From an uncultured Erysipelotrichaceae bacterium (GTDB lineage Bacteria > Bacillota_I > Bacilli_A > Erysipelotrichales > Erysipelotrichaceae): a DNA stretch of 5,416 nt. The stretch covers positions 1-5,416 of the forward strand of contig CAKUTY010000106.1 of the NCBI GenBank assembly GCA_934692455.1, in the 5' to 3' direction. Both the position numbers and the translations under genes were made by a program. Of this stretch, positions 1 to 5,416 are shown piece after piece; within the stretch, counting starts at the first letter, position 1; every line of letters begins with the position of its first letter. The notes below the pieces were generated by a model, which saw only the letters and a program-made list of their open reading frames with translations, ran no database searches and was not told the DNA's origin.

Positions 1-465
1 TTAGAAGGCAAGAATATTTGGATAACTAAGTCTTTGCCGGTAGATACCAAGGATATCTTGTTGTCTAAGGTAGTCTTCCACGCAATGTTGACAATAATAC
101 CCGCACTTATTACATGTTTAATTGTTTGTGTGGTATTAAAGATTAATCCAATTATATTGTTGGCAATACTTATTGCGGGAATCTTCTATTCTTTAATGAA
201 TGTAACATTAAATGTCTTGATGCCGACACTACATTGGACTAATGAAATAAGCGTTATTAAACAAAGTGGCTGTTCTATGTTGGCAGCAATTGGTGGCTGG
301 ATATATCCAATTATGTTTATTGCGCTTAGTATGGTTACAATGAAACAAGGCTGGGATATCACAATCTATTATTCGATTTGGATGTTGGTAACTCTTATTG
401 TAAGTATCTTGTTGTATCGTTGGTTGACTACTAAGGGTTGTAGGAAGTATCTAGATTTAAATTAA
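1..465 (+). CDS. ABC-2 type transporter permease, C-terminal part (5' end outside window)
   Basis: The reading frame is open from the first base and ends at TAA 463-465, giving 154 residues of the C-terminus. An internal TTG at 34 is not needed as a start, because the frame continues upstream and the residues before it fit the family. The opening LEGKNIW..KSLP stretch and the PTLHWTNEISVIKQS stretch (about residues 83-97 of the visible part) resemble large Bacillota ABC-2 type permeases of roughly 500-600 residues, in which the second motif reads like NLxFPKxxWxNExxVVKQS. About four hydrophobic membrane segments are visible, near residues 25-47, 51-75, 100-116 and 124-148, followed by a short basic cytoplasmic tail. 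Such proteins usually pair with an ABC ATPase encoded next to them, here presumably upstream. The substrate cannot be told. The family is assigned from memory of motifs; the membrane nature is directly visible. Confidence 0.8.
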   Translation, partial: LEGKNIWITKSLPVDTKDILLSKVVFHAMLTIIPALITCLIVCVVLKINPIILLAILIAGIFYSLMNVTLNVLMPTLHWTNEISVIKQSGCSMLAAIGGWIYPIMFIALSMVTMKQGWDITIYYSIWMLVTLIVSILLYRWLTTKGCRKYLDLN

Positions 466-470
466 TTATG

Positions 471-495
471 AGGGCTCTTGTTAGCCCTTTTAATT
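471..495 (+). terminator. Intrinsic terminator after the ABC-2 permease
   Basis: A 6-bp GC-containing stem AGGGCT (471-476) pairs with AGCCCT (483-488) around a 6-nt loop, and is followed by TTT then AATT. It lies 5 nt after the stop codon. The T run is short, so termination may be incomplete. Confidence 0.65.
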
Positions 496-557
496 AGGCC
501 AAATGACGGAGTAAATATAAGAGATTTACTAAAATAAAATAGAGAGAAATACTTAAA

Positions 558-563
558 TATAAT
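558..563 (+). promoter_or_regulatory. Possible -10 element for the DUF4143 ATPase gene
   Basis: A perfect TATAAT sits 20 bp before the ATG at 584 and would give a leader of about 14 nt that still contains the AAGGA ribosome site (575-579). No good -35 is present: the hexamer 17 bp upstream (535-540, TAAAAT) matches TTGACA poorly, and there is no TG extension. In DNA this AT-rich the match may be chance. The rest of the 491-583 gap shows nothing else I can support. Confidence 0.3.
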
Positions 564-583
564 AGAATATATATAAGGAAATC

Positions 584-1864
584 ATGGAATATATAAGAAG
601 AATTATTGATGGTAAATTAGATAGCTTGGTTAAGGCGTTTGGGGCTGTTAGTGTAGTTGGGCCAAAAGGTTGTGGTAAGACTAGAACCACTAAAGAAAGA
701 TGCAATACTGTGATCGATTTTAATGATAAGACAAAGAGAGATGGTTATTTATCGGTTGCAGATACTTCACCCAATTTGTTTCTAAACAATAAAATGCCAA
801 TTCTTTTTGATGAGTGGGAAGATGTACCTAAGATTTGGGGAATGCTAAGAAAAGAATGTGATGATAATGACCGTTTTGGTGATTTCTTTTTAACACGTTC
901 AACAAATAAGGAATTAGATGTTTCTCATTCAGGTATAGGAAGAATTGCTGAAGTTGAAATGTTGCCGATGACTTTGTATGAAATGGGAAAATCTAATGGA
1001 AGCATATCTCTTAAAGAATTATTTGATAATCCTGATGTGAAGATTGGTTCAAGAACTGATTTAAAAATAAAAGAGTTGATTGAACTTGTGTGTTTTGGTG
1101 GTTGGCCAGCGACTTTAGATATAAATAGTGAAAAAGGTAAATTGTTATATGCGAAGAAGTATCTTAAGCAAATATGCGATGAAGATATTAGCAAGATTGA
1201 TAATAGAAAAAGAAACCCTAGGGTTGCTAAAGCTATCCTTCATTCTTATGCAAGCAAGGCTGGCACTATTTGTAAAATGAATGAAATATATAAATTGGCA
1301 AAAAAGATTTATCCAATGTCAGAGCCAACATTTTATGACTATATAGAAATACTAAAACAGCTATATGTAATTAAGGATTATGAGGCTTGGTGTCCTCAAA
1401 TTAGAAGTGAGAAATCACTACGTGCTCCAAAGAAACATATGTTTATTGATCCCTCTATTGCCATAGCTGCATTAGATTTGTCGTCATCATATTTCTATAA
1501 TGATTTAGATTTATTTGGTCATATCTTTGAGTCATTAGTTTATAGAGATTTATCAGTATATTCTGCAGGCTTAAGAGGAGTATTTTCTCATTATCATGAT
1601 AAGTATGATTTGGAAGTAAATGGAGTTTTACATCTACAAGATGGTAGATATGCTCTGATTGAAATTAAATTAGGTTCAAGCGGTATTAAAGCTGGTGAAA
1701 AGAATTTGTTAAAGATTAGGGATTTGATTAAGGAGAGAAACCAAAAGAAGGATGCGTTACCGATAAGGGAACCTGATTTGATGATTATTATTACTGGTGG
1801 TGAGTATGCATATAGCTTGGAAAGTGGGGTAAAGGTTATCCCAATTGGCTGTTTAAAAGATTAG
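584..1864 (+). CDS. Stand-alone P-loop ATPase with DUF4143 and PD-(D/E)XK-like C-terminus
   Basis: This 426-residue soluble protein matches the COG1373-type AAA ATPases in motif order. The Walker A is GPKGCGKT (26-33) and the Walker B is ILFDEW (73-78). A sensor-like FFLTRSTN (101-108) follows, then the family stretch GIGRIAEVEMLPM and GGWPA (172-176). The DUF4143 part covers roughly 180-340, with YDYIEILKQLYVI, AWCPQIRS (268-275), FIDPSIA (287-293) and FGHIFESL (311-318). The C-terminal IEIKLG (359-364) supplies the E-x-K half of a PD-(D/E)XK fold. The position where I recall relatives having Asp (LEVD) is Asn346, so nuclease activity is doubtful. The length is normal and the gene is intact. 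The ATG at 584 is preceded by AAGGAA (575-580) at close spacing. The cellular role of this family is not established; ATP binding is well supported. It stands alone between two terminators. Confidence 0.88.
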   Translation: MEYIRRIIDGKLDSLVKAFGAVSVVGPKGCGKTRTTKERCNTVIDFNDKTKRDGYLSVADTSPNLFLNNKMPILFDEWEDVPKIWGMLRKECDDNDRFGDFFLTRSTNKELDVSHSGIGRIAEVEMLPMTLYEMGKSNGSISLKELFDNPDVKIGSRTDLKIKELIELVCFGGWPATLDINSEKGKLLYAKKYLKQICDEDISKIDNRKRNPRVAKAILHSYASKAGTICKMNEIYKLAKKIYPMSEPTFYDYIEILKQLYVIKDYEAWCPQIRSEKSLRAPKKHMFIDPSIAIAALDLSSSYFYNDLDLFGHIFESLVYRDLSVYSAGLRGVFSHYHDKYDLEVNGVLHLQDGRYALIEIKLGSSGIKAGEKNLLKIRDLIKERNQKKDALPIREPDLMIIITGGEYAYSLESGVKVIPIGCLKD

Positions 1865-1881
1865 AAATTTACATTTTTTGG

Positions 1882-1916
1882 AACATAATCGCATATCGTG
1901 GTTATGTTTTTCATTT
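1882..1916 (+). terminator. Intrinsic terminator after the ATPase gene
   Basis: An 11-bp stem including two G-U pairs (1882-1892 with 1898-1908) closes a 5-nt loop and runs into TTTTT (1907-1911), then CATTTTT. It begins 17 nt after the TAG stop. It separates the ATPase transcript from the opp operon, which has its own promoter. Confidence 0.82.
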
Positions 1917-1956
1917 TTATAGCGTTAAAAAGCATTAAGAATAAGTAAATAACTGA

Positions 1957-2038
1957 ATATTTTCAATAATTAGTAAAATGTAAGAAGTTTCATAATAGTA
2001 TGAAAATATTTACTAATTTTATTGACACATATTTTCAA
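1957..2038. promoter_or_regulatory. Three-copy TATTTTCA motif at the oppA promoter, candidate operator
   Basis: ATATTTTCAA occurs exactly at 1957-1966 and again at 2029-2038. An inverted copy, TGAAAATAT, is at 2001-2009 (nine of ten bases in reverse complement). The last direct copy lies in the spacer between the -35 and -10 hexamers, where a bound protein would block RNA polymerase. The half-site resembles the CodY box half AATTTTC. The 15-mer at 1994-2008 matches the CodY consensus AATTTTCWGAAAATT with about four mismatches. CodY control of peptide uptake operons is known in Bacillota; its action here is an inference. Confidence 0.4.
1968..2018. repeat. Nested inverted repeat just upstream of the oppA -35 box
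   Basis: The outer arms are perfect 10-mers, AATTAGTAAA (1968-1977) and TTTACTAATT (2009-2018). Nested inside them are perfect 7-mers, TTTCATA (1988-1994) and TATGAAA (1999-2005), around a 4-nt centre. The block ends 3 bp before the -35 hexamer, so it would act as a DNA site rather than as leader RNA of this promoter. AT-rich DNA makes chance repeats commoner, but two perfect nested dyads ending at the promoter is notable. Confidence 0.5.
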
Positions 2039-2050
2039 AGAAACTAAAAT
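2022..2050 (+). promoter_or_regulatory. Sigma-A type promoter of the opp operon
   Basis: A perfect -35 TTGACA (2022-2027), a 17-bp spacer and a -10 TAAAAT (2045-2050, five of six to TATAAT) form a strong housekeeping promoter. Transcription should start near 2056-2058, leaving a leader of only about 22 nt. That rules out a riboswitch or leader attenuator and places control at the DNA level. Confidence 0.85.
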
Positions 2051-2062
2051 TAAAACATCAAA

Positions 2063-2078
2063 AAGGGAGGACATGTAA
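2063..2078 (+). promoter_or_regulatory. oppA ribosome binding site with adjacent ATG-TAA start-stop
   Basis: AAGGGAGGA (2063-2071) is a strong Shine-Dalgarno site 7 nt before the ATG at 2079. An earlier in-frame ATG at 2073-2075 is followed at once by TAA (2076-2078), so it cannot start oppA, and it lies only 1 nt from the ribosome site. This fixes 2079 as the start. Confidence 0.85.
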
Positions 2079-3722
2079 ATGAAAAAGTTATTTACATTAC
2101 TTCTTGCGCTGCTACTGTTAGTTGGTTGTGGTGGTGGACAAGAAGGTGATACTGGTGATACAGATACTGATAATAAGACAGTAACTGTTGTATCTTCTAT
2201 GGATGTTATTTCTATGGATACTGCGGTGGCAACAGATGGTACATCATTTATTGCACAAACTATGTGTCTTGCAGGTCTAATGGAACTAGATGCTAATCAA
2301 AATCCTATTCCAGATTTAGCTGAAAGCTATACAGTTAGTGATGATGGTCTAGTATATACATTTAAGATTAGAGACGACGCTAACTGGTCAAATGGTGATC
2401 CAGTTACAGCACAAGACTTCGTCTATGGTTGGCAAAGAGTAGTTGATCCTGAAATCGCAAGTGAATATAACTGGATTATGGAAACAGCTAATATCGTAAA
2501 TGGTAACTGTTATGATGCAGAAAGCGGCTTAACTAAAGAAGATTTAGGTGTTAAAGCTCTTGATGAAAAGACTCTAGAAGTTACATTAACTAAGCCTACT
2601 GGTTTCTTCCTATCTCTTATGACATTCCCACCATTCTTCCCTGCAAATCAAAAGTTTGTTGAGAGCTGTGGTGATCAATACGCATTATCTGTTGAAAACG
2701 TATTGAACTGTGGTCCTTATAATTTCACAGGTTGGACTGCTGGTTATTCATTTGAATTCGATTTAAGTGATACTTATTGGGATCATGATAATTATGTAGC
2801 TAAAAATGGTGCTGAGAAGGTTGTCTTCCGTATCATCGCTGATACTCAAACATCTCTTCTAGAATATGAAAGTGGTAATCTTCAAACAGTTATCTTATCT
2901 GGTGAACAAGTAAATGCCAATAAGGGTCAAGAAGGTTATGTAGATCGTCTACAAGGTTACTTATTCTACTTGTTGTTAAATATCAACAACAATACTACAA
3001 ATACTGATCTTCAAAACGTTAATATTAGACAAGCTATGTCTTATGCATTAGATAGAGAAGCTATCGCTAATGCGTTAAATGATGGCTCTGTTGCCGCTGA
3101 AGGTATTGTTCCAATTCAATTAGCTGGTAACCCAGAAACAGGTGCTGACTTCCGTGATGATAATGGTAAGTTAGTTGACTATAATGTTGAAGAAGCTAAG
3201 AAATTATATGAAGCTGGTAAGGCTGAATTAGGTCATGATGTAACTATTGAATTAATATATGGTACAGATGAAGGTGATTCAGTAATTAAGGCTGCTGAAC
3301 AAATTCAATATTACTTAGAACAAGTTGGTTTCACTGTTAACTTAAATGGTAAGCCTAAGAAAGAAAGATTAACTCTACAAAGAGCTTATACATTCGATGT
3401 AGCATTGACTCGTTGGGGTCCTGACTATGGTGATCCTCAAACTTATATGGATTTGTTTACAAGTTCAAATACTTCTAATAACCAAGGTGGTTATGCTAGT
3501 GCTGCTTATGATGAACATATTGAAAAGGCTGAATCAGGTACAGTAAGTGCTCTTGAAAGATGGAATGAATTCTTGGCAGCTGAGAAAGTATTAGTTCAAG
3601 ATGATGCTGGTGTAGTTCCTGTATTCCAAGCTGGTGGTGCGATGTTAATTTCTCCAAGCATTTCTGGTATTGAATTCCACTCTGCTGCAGTTGATAACTA
3701 TCGTCATATTGTTGTTAAGTAA
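2079..3722 (+). CDS. oppA: Oligopeptide ABC transporter substrate-binding lipoprotein
   Basis: This 547-residue protein is a full-length family 5 extracellular solute-binding protein. It should be exported, lipid-anchored to the outer face of the membrane, and deliver peptides to the OppB-OppC channel. The N-terminus is a lipoprotein signal: MKK, a Leu-rich core, and lipobox LVGC with Cys17 as the anchor. A Gly/Asp/Thr-rich linker (18-34) tethers the folded domain. The family signature is clear at 108-124 (PVTAQDFVYGWQRVVDP), then NIRQAMSYALDREAI (315-329) and, near the C-terminus, RWGPDYGDPQTYMDLF (445-460). The gene is first in the operon behind a strong promoter. It uses the rare Ile codon ATA only once by my count, as expected for a highly expressed gene. 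The exact peptide range cannot be read from sequence; a specialised peptide or pheromone binder is possible. Confidence 0.95.
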   Translation: MKKLFTLLLALLLLVGCGGGQEGDTGDTDTDNKTVTVVSSMDVISMDTAVATDGTSFIAQTMCLAGLMELDANQNPIPDLAESYTVSDDGLVYTFKIRDDANWSNGDPVTAQDFVYGWQRVVDPEIASEYNWIMETANIVNGNCYDAESGLTKEDLGVKALDEKTLEVTLTKPTGFFLSLMTFPPFFPANQKFVESCGDQYALSVENVLNCGPYNFTGWTAGYSFEFDLSDTYWDHDNYVAKNGAEKVVFRIIADTQTSLLEYESGNLQTVILSGEQVNANKGQEGYVDRLQGYLFYLLLNINNNTTNTDLQNVNIRQAMSYALDREAIANALNDGSVAAEGIVPIQLAGNPETGADFRDDNGKLVDYNVEEAKKLYEAGKAELGHDVTIELIYGTDEGDSVIKAAEQIQYYLEQVGFTVNLNGKPKKERLTLQRAYTFDVALTRWGPDYGDPQTYMDLFTSSNTSNNQGGYASAAYDEHIEKAESGTVSALERWNEFLAAEKVLVQDDAGVVPVFQAGGAMLISPSISGIEFHSAAVDNYRHIVVK

Positions 3723-3743
3723 AACAAATTTAAAAAACTTACT

Positions 3744-3780
3744 GATAATTAGAGCGGTTTAACAATCGCTCTAATTGTTT
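3744..3780 (+). terminator. Intercistronic hairpin between oppA and oppB, likely partial terminator
   Basis: A perfect 10-bp stem AATTAGAGCG (3747-3756) and CGCTCTAATT (3767-3776) extends inward by three more pairs to a 4-nt loop, and outward by weak pairs. It is followed by TGTTT and then AAAA rather than a long T run. It lies 24 nt after the oppA stop and 7 nt before the oppB ribosome site. Such hairpins commonly let some transcription through and protect the 3' end of the binding-protein mRNA, giving more OppA than permease. Confidence 0.75.
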
Positions 3781-3795
3781 AAAAGGGGAAAAAGT

Positions 3796-4731
3796 ATGAA
3801 AAAATATGTATTTAAAAGAATAATGATGTCACTGGCAACACTGTTAGTAATCTTACTGGTATTGTTTGTCTTGATGGACAAGATGCCTGGTTCACCATTT
3901 AATGATGAAAAACTAACAGAAGCTCAAAGGGCATTACTATATGCAAAGTATGGATTGGATCAACCGATTATAGTCAGGTTCTTCCTATATGTTAAGAACA
4001 TGTTAACAGGTGATTTAGGTGTATCATATGCGATCAACAAGAACTTTCCAATTAGTTCTATGATTAAAGATCGTCTTGGTATCTCAATTCTAGTTGGTTT
4101 AATGGCTATGATTATTGGTACTATTATTGGTCTAATACTTGGTATCTTATCAGCACTTAATCATAATACATGGATTGATAACTTATGTTCTGCTATTTCA
4201 GTAATTGGTGTATCAGTTCCATCTTATGTATGTGCCTTATTATTGTGTTACTTTATCGCTTATAAGTTAAAGTGGTTTCCAATTCTATATAATCTAAAGA
4301 CACCTTTTGCGTCTCTTGTATTACCTGCAGTAGCTTTGTCAGTTTCACCAATTGCCAACATTGCAAGATTTACAAGATCTGAAATGATTGATGTCTTGGG
4401 TAGTGACTATATCCTACTTATTCAATCAAAGGGTGTTAAGAACTATAAGATGATAATTAAACATGCACTTAGAAATACTTTGATTCCTGTAATTACGGTT
4501 ATGGGACCAATTCTTGTCAATCTGATGACAGGTTCAAGTGTTATTGAAAAGATCTTTGGTATTCCAGGTATCGGTTCTCTTATGATTTCTGGTATTCAAC
4601 AAAATGACTATAACGTTACAATCGCTTGTGCCTTTGTCTATTCGGCAATGTATATTGTGATGATGCTTATAGTGGATATCTTATATGGAGTTATTGATCC
4701 TAGAATCCGTGTTAGTAAGGAGGGCAAATAA
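3796..4731 (+). CDS. oppB: Oligopeptide ABC transporter permease, OppB type
   Basis: This 311-residue inner-membrane permease forms half of the peptide channel with OppC. ATG 3796 is chosen because AAAAGGGG (3781-3788) lies 7 nt before it. A TTG at 3775 in the same frame falls inside the upstream hairpin and has no ribosome site. Six membrane segments are visible, near residues 9-27, 95-121, 133-158, 172-190, 229-250 and 276-299. The N-terminus has the family pattern MKKYVFKRI, then MPGSPF and YGLDQPI. The cytoplasmic EAA-type loop, which contacts the ATPase subunits, runs from E196 (SEMIDVLGSDY) through HALRNTLIPV (223-232). The protein ends with the usual ILYGVIDPRIRV. Its length is typical. 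The stop overlaps the oppC start as TAATG, which suggests translational coupling. AmiC and AppB are equivalent names in related systems. Confidence 0.93.
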   Translation: MKKYVFKRIMMSLATLLVILLVLFVLMDKMPGSPFNDEKLTEAQRALLYAKYGLDQPIIVRFFLYVKNMLTGDLGVSYAINKNFPISSMIKDRLGISILVGLMAMIIGTIIGLILGILSALNHNTWIDNLCSAISVIGVSVPSYVCALLLCYFIAYKLKWFPILYNLKTPFASLVLPAVALSVSPIANIARFTRSEMIDVLGSDYILLIQSKGVKNYKMIIKHALRNTLIPVITVMGPILVNLMTGSSVIEKIFGIPGIGSLMISGIQQNDYNVTIACAFVYSAMYIVMMLIVDILYGVIDPRIRVSKEGK

Positions 4732-5416
4732 TGACTATTTATAATCGTGAATTTAGCGCTGATGATTTCACTTTTGCCCATGAAGAGAATGAAAAGCTAG
4801 TTGATACTAACTATAAGGCTACATCATATGCTAAGGATGTCTGGTGTAACTTTAAGAAGAACAAGGGTGCTCTTGTGGGTGCTATAATTGTCATCATCAT
4901 TATCATTTTTGCCTTAGTTGGTCCAGGTATGAACGGACATACTTATAAGTCAATTATCCATGGTCAAGAATGTTTAACACCTAGAATTCCAGTGTTAGAG
5001 AAGATTGGTATCTTTAATGGTAAATACAAGGGTGTTAGTCAATATACTGGTGATCTAGCTAATGTTTATTACTGGTTTGGTAGTGATACTCAAGGTAGAG
5101 ATATCTTCACTCGTGTTTGGGAAGGCACTAGAGTTTCATTATTAATTGCCTTTGCGGCTGTTGTGATTGATATCTTGATTGGTATGGTCTATGGTACTGT
5201 ATCAGGTTTCCTTGGTGGTAAGGTTGATATGTTTATGCAACGTTTTGCGGAAATCTTAAATGGTGTACCAACACTTGTTGTCGTTACACTATTAGGCTTA
5301 GTACTACCGCAGGGTGTTATTTCCATTATCTTTTCACTTATGATTACAGGTTGGATTGGTATGGAAAGACTTGCTAGAGCTCAAGTTTTAAAGGTCAAGG
5401 AACAGGAATATGTTTT
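4731..5416 (+). CDS. oppC: Oligopeptide ABC transporter permease, OppC type (3' end outside window)
   Basis: The frame is open from ATG 4731 to the window end, giving 228 residues of a family usually about 300-350 long. AAGGAGGG (4717-4724), 6 nt upstream, is the ribosome site, and the start shares one base with the oppB stop. A long hydrophilic cytoplasmic N-terminus with KDVWCNFKKNKGALVG leads into membrane segment 1 (about 46-64). An extracytoplasmic stretch of about 70 residues follows and contains PRIPVLEKIGIFNG (84-97) and the conserved FGSDTQGRDIFTRVW (116-130). Further membrane segments lie near 135-158, 176-192 and 195-208. The EAA-type loop begins at GMERLARAQVLKVKEQEYV, which touches the ATPase subunits. 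It should pair with OppB in the membrane. The missing C-terminus should carry the last two segments. AmiD and AppC are equivalent names. Confidence 0.93.
   Translation, partial: MTIYNREFSADDFTFAHEENEKLVDTNYKATSYAKDVWCNFKKNKGALVGAIIVIIIIIFALVGPGMNGHTYKSIIHGQECLTPRIPVLEKIGIFNGKYKGVSQYTGDLANVYYWFGSDTQGRDIFTRVWEGTRVSLLIAFAAVVIDILIGMVYGTVSGFLGGKVDMFMQRFAEILNGVPTLVVVTLLGLVLPQGVISIIFSLMITGWIGMERLARAQVLKVKEQEYV

Noticed and set aside
34..36. TTG at 34 as the start of a small membrane protein
   Set aside because: The frame is open to the window edge, and the upstream residues (LEGKNIW) belong to the same ABC-2 permease pattern, so this is a truncated larger gene.
925..1194. 89-residue open frame on the minus strand
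   Set aside because: It lies wholly inside the DUF4143 ATPase gene, antisense to conserved family motifs, and its product shows no recognisable features. It is a shadow frame.
584..1864. Recent horizontal acquisition of the ATPase inferred from codon use
   Set aside because: It has many more ATA and some AGG codons than oppA, but the ABC-2 permease is also ATA-rich and oppB is intermediate. Differences in expression level explain this as well as transfer does.
2051..2078. Riboswitch or T-box in the oppA leader
   Set aside because: The predicted leader is only about 22 nt, too short for either, and the structured DNA lies upstream of the transcription start.
2127..2180. GAT/ACT/GGT-rich simple repeat after the OppA lipobox
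   Set aside because: It is imperfect and encodes the kind of Gly/Asp/Thr linker often found after lipoprotein cysteines. It is too degenerate to call a tandem repeat.
3775..3795. TTG at 3775 as an upstream start for oppB
   Set aside because: It falls in the downstream arm of the intercistronic hairpin and lacks a ribosome site. ATG 3796 has AAAAGGGG at proper spacing and gives the usual MKKYVFKRI start of the family.
1..5416. CRISPR array, tRNA, rRNA, insertion sequence or attachment site
   Set aside because: I saw no regularly spaced repeats, cloverleaf-like sequence, transposase motifs or flanking duplications in the window.

Overview
The window is AT-rich, uses the standard genetic code (Trp is TGG) and has Gram-positive style Shine-Dalgarno sites, a lipoprotein signal peptide and a peptide transporter of the Opp/Ami type. 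This points to a low-GC Bacillota genome, possibly Erysipelotrichia or a related lineage. The taxonomic guess is an inference from protein style, not a search result.

Layout, all genes on the + strand. Positions 1-465 hold the 3' end of an ABC-2 type membrane permease, closed by a short hairpin terminator. Positions 584-1864 hold a stand-alone P-loop ATPase with a DUF4143 region and a C-terminal PD-(D/E)XK-like region. It appears monocistronic and ends in a clear intrinsic terminator. Positions 1865-2078 are a regulatory intergenic region with a near-consensus sigma-A promoter, a nested inverted repeat just upstream of it, and three copies of a TATTTTCA motif, one of them inside the promoter spacer. 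From 2079 to the end runs an oligopeptide ABC importer operon: oppA (lipoprotein binding protein), a strong intercistronic hairpin, oppB (permease), and oppC (permease, cut by the window end) in TAATG overlap with oppB. The ATPase genes (oppD/oppF) would be expected downstream.

OppA would capture peptides outside the membrane and pass them to the OppB-OppC channel. The hairpin between oppA and oppB probably sets a higher level of binding protein than of permease. The ABC-2 permease and the DUF4143 ATPase look functionally unrelated to the importer. I see no convincing new defence or mobile system here. The most interesting signals are the operator-like structure at the oppA promoter, the oppA/oppB hairpin, and a substituted nuclease-motif residue in the ATPase.
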